The translations under genes and the position numbers were made by a program. The notes beneath the pieces were generated by a model that did no database searches, was not told the origin of the DNA, and was given only the letters and a program-made list of their open reading frames with translations. This document shows, piece by piece, positions 34,201 to 49,200 of a stretch of 64,000 nt of DNA (positions are counted from its first letter, which is position 1; each line of letters starts with the position of its first letter). Where the stretch lies: assembly GCA_903813345.2 (NCBI GenBank), contig CAIIXF020000007.1:33820538-33884537 (forward strand), in the 5' to 3' direction. This DNA is from Owenia fusiformis. Its lineage: Eukaryota; Annelida; Polychaeta; Sabellida; Oweniidae.

Positions 34201-37200
34201 CGCATTGTTTCAAAAGCTAATCAAACAATTGTCATACCAAACTCTGTTTATTTCGTATTATATACATGTTTTTAATCGCTTTTTTATGTTTTACAAGCTA
34301 GCTCTACTCAATTGTCATGCCAAACTCAGTTTATTTCGTAATTTTCATATGCTAATTCCACTCAATTGTCATGCCAAACTCTGTTTATTTCATTTATCTA
34401 CAAGTTGACAATCGCCTCTTCGTGTTTCACAAGCTAATTCCTGCCAAATGTCATGTCAAAATCAGTTTATTTCGTATTATCTACATTTTTTCAATCGCTT
34501 CTTTATTTTTTACAAGCTAGCTCCACTCAATTGTCATGCCCAACTCGGTTTATTTCATTTTAAGATACAGTTGTCAACCGCCCCTCGGGTCTCATAAGCG
34601 ACAATCAATTGTCATGCCGAACTCAGTTTATTTCGTAATTTTCATATGCTATTTCCACTCAATTGTCATGCCAAACTCTGTTTATTTCATTTATCTACAA
34701 GTTGACAATCGCCTCTTCGTGTTTCACAAGCTAATTCCTGCCAATTGTCATGTCAAACTCTGTTCATTTCGTATTATCTACATGTTTTCAATCTCTTCTT
34801 TATCTTTTACAAGCTAGCTCCACTCAATTGTCATGCCAAACTCGGTTTATTTCGTTTTAAGATACAGTTGTCAACCGCCCCTCAAGTTTCATAAGCGAAT
34901 TCCACTCAATTGTCATGCGAAACGTTTTATATTTCATTTATCTACAAGTTGTCAATCGCCTCTCCATGTTTCACAAGCTAATTCCACTCAATTGTCAAAC
35001 ATAATTTATCTACAAGTTGTTAATCGCCTCTTCATGTTTCAAAAGCTAATTCCACTCAATTGTCAAGCATCATTTATCTACAAGTTGTCAATCGCCTCTT
35101 CGTGTTTCACAAGCTAATTCCTGCCAATTGTCATGTCAAACGCTGTTCATTTCGTATTATCTACATGTTTTCAATCTCTTCTTCATCTTTTACAAGCTAG
35201 CTCCACTCAATTGTCATGCCAAACTCGGTTTATTTCGTTTTAAGATACAGTTGTCAACCGCCCCTCAAGTTTCATAAGCGAATTCCACTCAATTGTCATG
35301 CGAAACGTTTTATATTTCATTTATCTACAAGTTGTCAATCGCCTCTTCATGTTTCACAAGCTAATTCCACTCAATTGTCAAACATAATTTATCTACAAGT
35401 TGTTAATCGCCTCTTCATGTTTCAAAAGCTAATTCCACTCAATTATCAAGCATCATTTATCTACAAGTTGTCAATCGCCTCTTCATGTTTCACAAGCTAA
35501 TTCCACCCAACAGTAATGTCAAATTCTGTTTATTTCGTATTATCTTCATGTTTTCAATCTCTTCTTTCTTTTTACAAGCTAGCTTCACTCAATTGCCATG
35601 CCAAACTCGGTTTATTTCGTATTAAGATACAGTTGTCAACCGCTCTTCAGGTTTCAAAAGCGAATTCCACTCAACTGTCATGCCAAATTCCGTTTATTTT
35701 TTTCTCTACATGTTGTCAATCGCCTCTTCATGTTTCAAAAGCTAATTCCACACGATTGTCATGCCAAACCCTGTTTATTTCCTATTATCTACATGTTTTC
35801 AACCTAACCTTCATTTTTTTACAAGTCAGCTCCGCTCAATTGTCATGCCAAACTCAGTTTATTATTTATTATCTACAGTTGTTAGCTGCTCTTCATGTTT
35901 CAATAGTTAATTCCACTCAATTGTCGTGCCAAACATGTTCCGGTGCTTTATAAGCTATAATTATGTACATGATATAAAAGCATCTTTTCAAGACTAATTA
36001 TTACTACGAACAAATGACATTCAATACCTCTTCCCAAATAATATCTTCTCATCATAAACGATATCAACATCTTTGTTGCCATTGTTACACTCGTTATATT
36101 GAACCTGAACCTGATACGACTTGGATACATTTACCGAAGAGTACATAGAAAAAGACAAATATTTTTATAAACCCTAGAGATACATATATCGAAAGATATA
36201 CAGGACTCTCTAGGATGTAACCAATGTGAACGTTCAAGATAAGTTTCACTTTCATAAATATATTGAAATACATACAAGAGCAATGAATCCGAGTTAGCCT
36301 GAGTCAATTGTCAGAGATAAAAGATTGCTTCAAGGACAACGTATTTCCCCAAATTAGTTTCTGAGTTCACACTTCGTATTTTAATCCTAATATCATTAGA
36401 TCGTTTTGAGTATAGACATCACTTCAACACAAACAATCACAATGTTTAGATATGCCTCAAGCTACAAATCATATTAACGTCGTCGTCATCATGAGCACCA
36501 TCAGTCATCGTTGTCGCCAGAGTTATCGTCGTCATCTTGCACCTGAAAGTACATTAATACATGTATGGATGCACACCATCTTCTCTTCAACTTGCATGCA
36601 TTACAGACAACATTTGCATAATTTCAAACAGGCCTCGGTTCTGCTAAAAACTCCTGCCAAAGAACCCTACCTATTCGAACGAATTGGACTTATACATGTT
36701 AATACGTATAGCCTGTATTATTATTATTAGATTTATTTTCCCTCCATTGATTGGAGATAATATAATAATTATATATTACAGTATTATTGGATGCGTATCA
36801 AAATATAAACAATAGACAAAATAGAACTCTAATAAACACCAATAACATTATAAGTAAGATCTGAGAATTGATAAGAGTAGGTATAATACACAAATATGAA
36901 TATAAGCTATGAAATACTTGGAACCGCATACATCTTCCCCAAGGTCGATGTTGCATGACCAGGAGGTCATTCTTGCTACGTGTTAAAATATTGTATGCAA
37001 TTCATTGAGCTATACATGATTTGACAAAATAAAAATTTTCCTTATGAAAATACACCTGTATTCTATGATAACTGACGTTCCGTTGGTCACACACGGTGCC
37101 CATCACACACTCATTGTAGGGGGGGGGGCGGCCTGTTTATATATGCCTATTAACTTATACTAGGCCATAGCTATCCCAAGTAAATCTAATTGACTCCAAT

Positions 37201-40200
37201 CCGGGCGAGGTACATGTTCTGTATAATAGTGCTCACACGTTTAAGTCCACTTTCGTTAATACAGTTGTCTCCCCCGAAGAGAGCTCGCAGTTTCATTGAA
37301 TTTGACATTGCACTAATGTTTGGTACTCCATCTAGAATTGTATTTAATGTGCCCCTATTGTGCAGTCTACATTTTAAGACAAAGTGTTCAAGCGTTTCAA
37401 TTTCCTCATAGCAGCTCTCACAAAACCTATCTCTCAACGGTATCCCCTCCCATTCGCCTGTGTTAATTCTTAAGCGGCCTTGTCCGACCATTAAGCGTAC
37501 CATTAAGTTGCATCTTTTAATGAACCTTGAATCACTCCTAGCTATTGTCCACCATATACAGGGTTTCACACATTGGATAACTTCCTTATAGAGTGTTAGT
37601 TCTTTATATGTGTTAACTTCGTGTCTCCAACCATCCAAATCGCAATTCCTTATCACATTCTGCACATGGCGTTTCCATGTCAATTTTGATGGATTTGCAC
37701 CATTGTCCAGTACTTGATATATCATGTCTGTCATTCCATATCGATTCACAAGCTCCATTATGTCTCGCAACGGTGACAGTCTGTTAAGTTTAACACCATG
37801 TCTGTACATTGTAATTCTCTTGATAGCAATGCTGCGATACACAGACCCAGATATTAGAAACAATAACTGTAAAATAATATAACTCGTTAAAACTCAATCA
37901 ACTAATGTTCTTTTGAGATAATGAGGATGGTGTCGAAGAAAAAAAATAATTAAAAATTAAAAAATATCGGACACAGATAAGACACAAATAAAATCATCGA
38001 TAATCAAACTGAAGAGGTTTTACAGGGCGTTCAATAAGTACTGATAAAAATGCTGTAACTTTTTATTTTTTCAGATATCTAACTAATTATTGTTGAGTAA
38101 TATACAGTGTGTCTAAAAAAATATCTTACACTTACAAAAAGTTCAATATTTTTCATAATTTTGATTTTTCCCTAAAACATACTTTGGATATCAAAAGACA
38201 AATCTTTCTCGAATAATTTGACACCATTGAATTCAAAATCATCAAAATGAAAATTGTTCCTCAGTCAATTGTTTGCGCACTGATAGGAATTCATTCAATA
38301 AGTATATTGCATCAATCTGACAATGGGAAGTTACAGCTTTTGGTCACTCCTGTCTGGGTTCATCTTCAACTGACTTTCTCCCTATTTGAAATAGCAGAAC
38401 CAATGATATATGCCAGGGATAGATATAGTGTCCTCCCCAAAACCTTCATTAATGTCCTTTGTTGCATCCTATTTTGATTAACTTATGGTTGCATGTATAT
38501 AGAACTTGACACTGCTTCTAATTTGATGAATATCATTGATATATTCTGTTCAGCAGCCATGTTAAGTGATGCCAAGGTATCTTAGTACCAGTGTGTATTA
38601 CCCAACTGTCAAAATCGATTCAAAATAAAATTATTAATGACTGTTCACATTTGAAGTGGTTCTTTTGAAAAGATTTTCGTGCAGATCTAAACCACGGCGA
38701 ACCATCTTAGGCTCCATCCAGTACCACTTTCCTGTTAGAGTGCACTTCCTTGATGCCAAGGTATCTTAATATTATATTATGAAAATGTTCACATTTGAAG
38801 TGGTTCTTTTGAAAAGATTTTCGTGCATATCTAAACTACAGCGAACCATCTTAGGCTCCATCCAGTACCACCTTCCTGTTAGAGTGCATTCTTGTAATTC
38901 TCACAGCACAATACTCAACAACGTTCAGTAGAAAAGTTAGTCAGAAATATAAAAATTAGCAATTTTATCAGTATTTATTGAACGCCCTGTATATAGCTCT
39001 GATATGCAATATTTAGGCCTCTTGGATATAATCGCCTTTTTAAAAATCGCTTAAAATACTTCCTTGCTGACGTCCTTACTTTCGAAGACGAACACTAATC
39101 CAAATTGTTATAATAAGGGTTCCTAAATACGTAGGAGTTTTTACATGATTTATAAAGATTTTGGTTACATCTAGATAAGTATATTAAGCCTATACCGAGT
39201 TATATATTATAATTCGATAACCAGAGCCACTACAATATTATGTTTTAGATATGAAATGTCAAAATAAATTCTATGAATAAAAAATGATGATCAACTTTGT
39301 GTTTGTGAAATACCATGAACCACAAAATACCATAGACGCGGATAAATGATTAGTTTTGCGCTTAGATACATATTGAATTGAATAAAAATACTCAATCGGC
39401 CGGGCGTCGTAGTAAATATCGGAGCAATGTGACCACGGTATTACCAGGCCTGTTCTAGGGGTATAAGTGCTAGTTTAGAAGGCATTTATTTAAGGAATAA
39501 AGACCGATATTTTATAATTTATGGCGCAATGTATGACCAAAAATTATATTCTACTCATTGTTAAAAGACCGAAATCGCGTAGCAATTGCCAGAATAAAAT
39601 CTGAGGTCATATATTTGACATTAATCATGAAATCAATTCTAATATGATAGACAGACAAGAAAAACAATTATTACCACCTTACCGGTCCTATTCTAGGGTT
39701 ATGAGTGCTAGTTTAGAAGGCATTTATTTTACTATATCAACATGAGCAGTTACGTCATATTGGCGGGCCATATTGCCGGTCAATAAATAAGGGTTATGTA
39801 CTGGGAGGTTTTGGGTATGGGGTTTATCCAGAGGGAGATATGCATATCTACCTGAGGGACCGTAGGGACTGATGGTAGATGTGCATATCTCACGAGGAAT
39901 GAACCCAATATCCAAACCGACCGTACATAACTGCTTTATCGTATACCAAGTAGAGTTTTCAGGAGCATATGGCCATTTCAATAGTACAAGGTGTGAAAAT
40001 AAACAAATCATTCATATGCAAAGTCATTTTATTGCATTACCGGAAGCGGGAAGATATGCACCGGAAGCGGGAAGATATGCACCGAAGCGGGAGATATGGC
40101 GGGAGATTTGGAGGTTCTGGATATGGAAACCTCAAAATCAGGATACGGGATATATATTACCAACTTATCTCCCTAAAACTCTACTTGGTATAGGATAATG

Positions 40201-43200
40201 CATTTTACAATCGGCAATTTTCCCCGAGAAATTAGATATCGTTCAGCGCGTAAGGTTTTCTTGCTATTTCAGCTCTGGTCATTAACGGTGGTAATACTCG
40301 TAGTAACGTCATTTCTGCGAGCAATATAGAAAAATATTGGACCTTGGGCCTTCGGCGCTCAATCCAATATTTCAGTATATTGCCCTTCGAAATGACGTTA
40401 TTGTACTACTCTTTGTATTTATGAATTTTGGCGGCCATACATATTCCAATAAAGACCATTAATTCAATTGTTGTAGCTATTGTGACTTCACGTATCGTAT
40501 TAGAATTTACTATATCGACTTGACCAGTATGTGGAAATAAGATGAAATGACGTTATTAGTACTATTCAACTTAGTTTAGCAGAAATCGGTATTTTCGAAA
40601 ACGAAAGAATGTCGGCAACTATCTTGAATGAAGCTACAGTCAAAACAGAAATGTTTGGGAGTACTTTGAATTTAAAACTAAGCAATCAAATGACCATATT
40701 GAAACAGTTTATGTAAAAATCCTATACAGACCAGTTTAAGGTACAGCTGGAAAGTAACATTTTGGTAAAAAATTGCTAGTATATACCTGCACATGTTATT
40801 TTCTGGTACAAAATTAAGTATGAAGTCATGTGTGTATTTCCTTGCTTTTTTCAGGAAAGGATCATTACACTGTCTATTTTTAGTAAACCTGGAAACAGGT
40901 CAATGATAGTTCCTGTGTTGTCTGAAAACTTTGAAAGAAAAATAGAAAGTGTGGAATATCGGAATGTCCTGGAGTTCCCATTGAACTCCTACCAGATACT
41001 CTAAAAGAAGACAATGTAATGATACTTTCCTTAAAAAAGCAAGGAAATTGACACATGCCTTCATACTTTATTTTGTACCAGAAAATAACATGTGCAGGTA
41101 TAGAAATGTTTTACCAAAATGTTACTTTCCAGCTGTACCTTATGGTCAGGGTGCATGATGGGAAATTTTCTGCATCCCTCAATTGAGTCACATGTTATTT
41201 TTCAAACAAGAATCACTCCTTCCCCACATTGTCTATATATTCCAGTTTTGCACAAAGAGTGCACTTATGTGCCTAGAAAAGACTTGTGAGAAGATTTGTT
41301 TTGTAAAATGTATAAAAAACGAGAAAATTCAGTCAAAAAAATTTCTGAAAATTTTCTGAATTTTTTCACTGAATTTTCTTGTTTTTTATACACTTCATCA
41401 AAACATTCTTCTCACAAGTCTTTTCTAGGCACATAAGTGCACTCTTTGTGCAAAACTGGAAGATATATACAATGTGGGGAAGGAGTGATTCTTGTTTGAA
41501 AAATAACATGTGACTCAATTGAGGGATGCAGAAAATTTCCCATCATGCACCCTGACCTTAAGACGTTTTCATCTGGGGTTTTGTAGTGACTTATTCCGTC
41601 CCTATTAATAAATGGAGGGCATCAATGATAACACCTCTCAACCAAATGCTCCAATTTACTTGACCCACACAAAAGCAATATCCAAAAACAATTATGTATA
41701 TCATGATATCATGAGAGGTACGAGTGGTCGCACTTTATACGACCTTTCAAACGTTATTGGGGTGGGGGGGGGGCATACTCACTCTTGATTTGTGATGTGC
41801 CAGCTTTCAGAAGCATCACAGACAACTGTAGCCTTTCCCGTCTTGGGTCGGTCGCTTTTGCTTTTGGGTACGTTGCTGAGACTTATTAGACCTGATGCAT
41901 TCGTTATAATATGTTTCTAAATTCAACTGTGCTTCAAGTACGAGGCTGAACACGGAAATCGATTCTGTACAAGTGTAAGTTCAATTCACTCCAGGGAGTG
42001 TATTCAGTTGTTATATGTTACGTACATATTCATTGATGCGTGCTAAATGTTCGAGCTTGTTCGGTCAACCTGTCCTTGAATGTAATACATAATGTATAAT
42101 CATTGTGAACATAAAAACTCTTTTAGTCGTTAGTGTCCTAAACATTGTACCCCTAATTAACAAAACATTCTAGATTCTATGAGCATGTATTTTTGAAGTT
42201 ATTGATTATATCAATCATACGAGTGTACGAAATAAACGTATCAAACAAAAAGCATCCATCGTTGACACACACATTCCGTGAACACTCAAATTAATCAATT
42301 TGATGCTTCAAGCAAGGTTGACATATAGAGATTTTGTTGGGACCGCCCTCAGTGATGTTTCAATACTAATATTATCTAAACGATGTTCATTCAACAAAGA
42401 CCATATCAATATGTTTCTTTTCTGGAATATATTGATGGCAATTTCTTTCCCAATTTGTATATTACCTTGAAGTTAATTATGTCTGAAATCTGACAAAAAG
42501 TGCGAGGCGTATTTTTCATACGCTCTCTACATCTTTCACATTTACACAAAGAGTACACTAAAGGTAACCAGAAAAGAGCGTAGTGAACGTTTTGGATATT
42601 TTTATAGATATAAAAATTGGAAAATGAAGTAGCCGACTTATTTTTTATTTTTAAAAAGTAAGTCACTGGATTTTCTCGTTTTCATACATTTTATAAACGA
42701 AATATTGTCCACACTCTTTTCTCGCTACAATAGTGCAGTCTTTATGCAAAACTGAAAGTTGTAGACAACATTGGAAAGAGGTCCATATTTGAAAGTAATG
42801 TGTGGCTTCGTTAAAATTAGACTGTATAAAAATTCCCAAAAACACATCTACCTTAAAGTTGCTTGAGAGATTAAGAAAGTGTTTCCATGACTAACTTGGG
42901 GTCTGTTTTGAGAGAAAGTCCCTGGAATTAGAAATTCACAAAAATCGAGGGGATCACATTCTGCTCAATTTTGTTCATGACATTGCTAATGCGCATAAAC
43001 ATTACTAAGTACACCTTGCAACACCGTTGTGTTACAATGTAGGTACATACAATTAATGTAGTTACGTGTACAATACATAATACAACTTAATATCTTTAAC
43101 GAGCAGGTTAGACTCTTCCATACTTTTTTAAAAACTTTTCAAAAGCAGTACTAGTTTTAATATGTATTCAGTCATAAATCACGTCAACACAACCAACGTG

Positions 43201-46200
43201 CAATATTTTGCCTAAACCTGTCATGAACACGTACAATCAAAATATTTGTGCGTCAATCAAGCCGTGAAAATAAGCAACCAATATCAAAATATAAGAAAGC
43301 CCAAGATACATTGTATTTGTAAAAAAGGGAACGTTACATAATGTCAGGTTCATATTTGCTGCGATTCATCGGTCGGACCTCGGCCGATTGAGTATTTTGT
43401 TTCAAACAAATACAATTTTGAACAAAACACTCAATCGGCCAGACACCTATGTGACCCAGCCATAACGTGGGCTAATTGTCACGAAATGGTTGTTCTAGCT
43501 AACTGTGATATAAATGCTAATTGCATATATTTTGTAATCTCTCAATTTATAACATGTTAGGCTATGTCAGATATGTGTGAGCGTAAAATATTAAATCGAC
43601 TCCTGTATGATATATATATAGGTCACGTCTCACAAGGCTTATACCTTATCTCAAATCCAGCCTTTAAATATATTAAAACCTGTTGTACATTGTAGGGAGA
43701 AGTGTTAGTTTAAACAAGTCAGTCAATGGAAGTACTAGTGCTGTAACTCGACTAAAAACTAGCCATCATAATTACAAATAAAATTCATCTATGGTCATTA
43801 CCCCATAACAAATCGTGGGAATACTAAAACCGATAAGACCGATATTTTATAATTTATGGCGCAATGTATGACCAAAAATTATATTCTACTCATTGTTAAA
43901 AGACCGAAATCGCGTAGCAATTGCCAGAATAAAATCTGAGGTCATATATTTGACATTAATCATGAAATCAATTCTAATATGATAGACAGACAAGAAAAAC
44001 AATTATTACCACCTTACCGGTCCTATTCTAGGGTTATGAGTGCTAGTTTAGAAGGCATTTATTTTACTATATCAACATGAGCAGTTACGTCATATTGGCG
44101 GGCCATATTGCCGGTCAATAAATAAGGGTTATGTACTGGGAGGTTTTGGGTATGGGGTTTATCCAGAGGGAGATATGCATATCTACCTGAGGGACCGTAG
44201 GGACTGATGGTAGATGTGCATATCTCACGAGGAATGAACCCAATATCCAAACCGACCGTACATAACTGCTTTATCGTATACCAAGTAGAGTTTTCAGGAG
44301 CATATGGCCATTTCAATAGTACAAGGTGTGAAAATAAACAAATCATTCATATGCAAAGTCATTTTATTGCATTACCGGAAGCGGGAAGATATGCACCGGA
44401 AGCGGGAAGATATGCACCGAAGCGGGAGATATGGCGGGAGATTTGGAGGTTCTGGATATGGAAACCTCAAAATCAGGATACGGGATATATATTACCAACT
44501 TATCTCCCTAAAACTCTACTTGGTATAGGATAATGCATTTTACAATCGGCAATTTTCCCCGAGAAATTAGATATCGTTCAGCGCGTAAGGTTTTCTTGCT
44601 ATTTCAGCTCTGGTCATTAACGGTGGTAATACTCGTAGTAACGTCATTTCTGCGAGCAATATAGAAAAATATTGGACCTTGGGCCTTCGGCGCTCAATCC
44701 AATATTTCAGTATATTGCCCTTCGAAATGACGTTATTGTACTACTCTTTGTATTTATGAATTTTGGCGGCCATACATATTCCAATAAAGACCATTAATTC
44801 AATTGTTGTAGCTATTGTGACTTCACGTATCGTATTAGAATTTACTATATCGACTTGACCAGTATGTGGAAATAAGATGAAATGACGTTATTAGTACTAT
44901 TCAACTTAGTTTAGCAGAAATCGGTATTTTCGAAAACGAAAGAATGTCGGCAACTATCTTGAATGAAGCTACAGTCAAAACAGAAATGTTTGGGAGTACT
45001 TTGAATTTAAAACTAAGCAATCAAATGACCATATTGAAACAGTTTATGTAAAAATCCTATACAGACCAGTTTAAGGTACAGCTGGAAAGTAACATTTTGG
45101 TAAAAAATTGCTAGTATATACCTGCACATGTTATTTTCTGGTACAAAATTAAGTATGAAGTCATGTGTGTATTTCCTTGCTTTTTTCAGGAAAGGATCAT
45201 TACACTGTCTATTTTTAGTAAACCTGGAAACAGGTCAATGATAGTTCCTGTGTTGTCTGAAAACTTTGAAAGAAAAATAGAAAGTGTGGAATATCGGAAT
45301 GTCCTGGAGTTCCCATTGAACTCCTACCAGATACTCTAAAAGAAGACAATGTAATGATACTTTCCTTAAAAAAGCAAGGAAATTGACACATGCCTTCATA
45401 CTTTATTTTGTACCAGAAAATAACATGTGCAGGTATAGAAATGTTTTACCAAAATGTTACTTTCCAGCTGTACCTTATGGTCAGGGTGCATGATGGGAAA
45501 TTTTCTGCATCCCTCAATTGAGTCACATGTTATTTTTCAAACAAGAATCACTCCTTCCCCACATTGTCTATATATTCCAGTTTTGCACAAAGAGTGCACT
45601 TATGTGCCTAGAAAAGACTTGTGAGAAGATTTGTTTTGTAAAATGTATAAAAAACGAGAAAATTCAGTCAAAAAAATTTCTGAAAATTTTCTGAATTTTT
45701 TCACTGAATTTTCTTGTTTTTTATACACTTCATCAAAACATTCTTCTCACAAGTCTTTTCTAGGCACATAAGTGCACTCTTTGTGCAAAACTGGAAGATA
45801 TATACAATGTGGGGAAGGAGTGATTCTTGTTTGAAAAATAACATGTGACTCAATTGAGGGATGCAGAAAATTTCCCATCATGCACCCTGACCTTAAGACG
45901 TTTTCATCTGGGGTTTTGTAGTGACTTATTCCGTCCCTATTAATAAATGGAGGGCATCAATGATAACACCTCTCAACCAAATGCTCCAATTTACTTGACC
46001 CACACAAAAGCAATATCCAAAAACAATTATGTATATCATGATATCATGAGAGGTACGAGTGGTCGCACTTTATACGACCTTTCAAACGTTATTGGGGTGG
46101 GGGGGGGGGGCATACTCACTCTTGATTTGTGATGTGCCAGCTTTCAGAAGCATCACAGACAACTGTAGCCTTTCCCGTCTTGGGTCGGTCGCTTTTGCTT

Positions 46201-49200
46201 TTGGGTACGTTGCTGAGACTTATTAGACCTGATGCATTCGTTATAATATGTTTCTAAATTCAACTGTGCTTCAAGTACGAGGCTGAACACGGAAATCGAT
46301 TCTGTACAAGTGTAAGTTCAATTCACTCCAGGGAGTGTATTCAGTTGTTATATGTTACGTACATATTCATTGATGCGTGCTAAATGTTCGAGCTTGTTCG
46401 GTCAACCTGTCCTTGAATGTAATACATAATGTATAATCATTGTGAACATAAAAACTCTTTTAGTCGTTAGTGTCCTAAACATTGTACCCCTAATTAACAA
46501 AACATTCTAGATTCTATGAGCATGTATTTTTGAAGTTATTGATTATATCAATCATACGAGTGTACGAAATAAACGTATCAAACAAAAAGCATCCATCGTT
46601 GACACACACATTCCGTGAACACTCAAATTAATCAATTTGATGCTTCAAGCAAGGTTGACATATAGAGATTTTGTTGGGACCGCCCTCAGTGATGTTTCAA
46701 TACTAATATTATCTAAACGATGTTCATTCAACAAAGACCATATCAATATGTTTCTTTTCTGGAATATATTGATGGCAATTTCTTTCCCAATTTGTATATT
46801 ACCTTGAAGTTAATTATGTCTGAAATCTGACAAAAAGTGCGAGGCGTATTTTTCATACGCTCTCTACATCTTTCACATTTACACAAAGAGTACACTAAAG
46901 GTAACCAGAAAAGAGCGTAGTGAACGTTTTGGATATTTTTATAGATATAAAAATTGGAAAATGAAGTAGCCGACTTATTTTTTATTTTTAAAAAGTAAGT
47001 CACTGGATTTTCTCGTTTTCATACATTTTATAAACGAAATATTGTCCACACTCTTTTCTCGCTACAATAGTGCAGTCTTTATGCAAAACTGAAAGTTGTA
47101 GACAACATTGGAAAGAGGTCCATATTTGAAAGTAATGTGTGGCTTCGTTAAAATTAGACTGTATAAAAATTCCCAAAAACACATCTACCTTAAAGTTGCT
47201 TGAGAGATTAAGAAAGTGTTTCCATGACTAACTTGGGGTCTGTTTTGAGAGAAAGTCCCTGGAATTAGAAATTCACAAAAATCGAGGGGATCACATTCTG
47301 CTCAATTTTGTTCATGACATTGCTAATGCGCATAAACATTACTAAGTACACCTTGCAACACCGTTGTGTTACAATGTAGGTACATACAATTAATGTAGTT
47401 ACGTGTACAATACATAATACAACTTAATATCTTTAACGAGCAGGTTAGACTCTTCCATACTTTTTTAAAAACTTTTCAAAAGCAGTACTAGTTTTAATAT
47501 GTATTCAGTCATAAATCACGTCAACACAACCAACGTGCAATATTTTGCCTAAACCTGTCATGAGCACGTACAATCAAAATATTTGTGCGTCAATCAAGCC
47601 GTGAAAATAAGCAACCAATATCAAAATATAAGAAAGCCCAAGATACATTGTATTTGTAAAAAAGGGAACGTTACATAATGTCAGGTTCATATTTGCTGCG
47701 ATTCATCGGTCGGACCTCGGCCGATTGAGTATTTTGTTTCAAACAAATACAATTTTGAACAAAACACTCAATCGGCCAGACACCTATGTGACCCAGCCAT
47801 AACGTGGGCTAATTGTCACGAAATGGTTGTTCTAGCTAACTGTGATATAAATGCTAATTGCATATATTTTGTAATCTCTCAATTTATAACATGTTAGGCT
47901 ATGTCAGATATGTGTGAGCGTAAAATATTAAATCGACTCCTGTATGATATATATATAGGTCACGTCTCACAAGGCTTATACCTTATCTCAAATCCAGCCT
48001 TTAAATATATTAAAACCTGTTGTACATTGTAGGGAGAAGTGTTAGTTTAAACAAGTCAGTCAATGGAAGTACTAGTGCTGTAACTCGACTAAAAACTAGC
48101 CATCATAATTACAAATAAAATTCATCTATGGTCATTACCCCATAACAAATCGTGGGAATACTAAAATAAATTTAAATGTATCAGGTCTTATCACTATACA
48201 AGAAATGTATTTTATTGCGTTTGAGTCACGTAGTACGAATTAGCAAGAAAATGATTTCTATTTGGTCGTTTAACGTTATGAAAATAGAACGGTAATTGTA
48301 AATGCAGTATTACTGAGTGAACGGTGTATGTATTAGTGAATAAGATCACTTAGGCTCTAAGCGGCGAGATAAACTAAGTCTATGTCTTTAAAATGTTTAT
48401 GAAAAATTTTCGGACAAACCTTTTTCCTTATAACCTCAATTGTTGAGGATTTCAAAGATTTTTAGCATCATGTTCTCAACAGAATAATAATGGGCATTAA
48501 TGAATTTGTGATGCTAAAGATAGAAAAGGTTTTACAGGTGGTCGGAAAGTTTTTAATTTTGAAATGAGATTTGTTATTACTACATTATCGAGAAAGCTTA
48601 TCAATTGTCCATTATAAACATTTTTGTATATTGTCCAGCGGCGACACAGCCGCAGAGCCACATTTTGGCAACCAGCATGTATATACGACAACATTATTGT
48701 ATGTAAATAATACACTCAGTTTTTCTGCAGCAGCCGCAGAGCCACATCCTAGTTAATGTTATGTTTCTTAAGTGAAGGTTAGAATAGAAATCTCAATACT
48801 TAACTTGAAAGGCGACTACGTCAACCGCAGATCAATTTACCCCCCAGTCACATTTGCCGCACAGTGGCCGTAAGTAGACCGCAGATCAATTATATCAGTG
48901 AAGGGAAGCCGTAGATTTTATAACTCGGAGTTACAATATTTGTTGATTTCTGCGGTCCCCGTAGAAATCAAGAGGCCGTACGTAGCCAGACCGCATAAAG
49001 GTCATTTCATTGCAATCCGTTCAAATCGTTAGCTACAAAAAATTGATTGACTAAACGTATGATACATAAATGAGAGCTAAGAAAAAAGCGCAAGAAAAAA
49101 CAGTGAAATGTACTTGAAGTGGCGATTGTGTTTTCTGCTTACCAGTTACCCAGCTCTAATAGTGCGATATAAGGTGACTTGATTATGCAGATGAGAAGAC

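Larger units (their letters stand above)
39501..43835. repeat. 4.33-kb tandem duplication, unit 1
   Basis: The sequence from agaccgatattttataattt to cgtgggaatactaaaa repeats at 43,836-48,166. I saw only two differences: a g-run near 41,764 (10 against 12 g) and one a/g change near 43,222 against 47,559. The offset is 4,335 before the g-run and 4,337 after it. Confidence 0.93.
43836..48166. repeat. 4.33-kb tandem duplication, unit 2
   Basis: Near-identical to 39,501-43,829 (see unit 1). At the junction six extra bases (ccgata, 43,830-43,835) sit between the end of unit 1 and the start of unit 2. After unit 2 the sequence continues with taaatttaaatgtatc. Confidence 0.93.

Noticed and set aside
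34020-35950. CRISPR-like array
   Set aside because: Whole ~97-bp units repeat with no unique spacers, and the genome is eukaryotic.
34127-35953. Several 70-145-codon open frames with near-identical peptides
   Set aside because: They are readings of the ~97-bp minisatellite and have no start context or domain content.
37190-37411. 73-codon plus-strand frame
   Set aside because: Antisense shadow of the LINE fragment at 37,186-37,863.
43836-48166. Second set of genes in duplication unit 2
   Set aside because: The open frames in both units are identical short frames (60-108 codons) within palindromic repeats; neither unit holds a recognisable gene.
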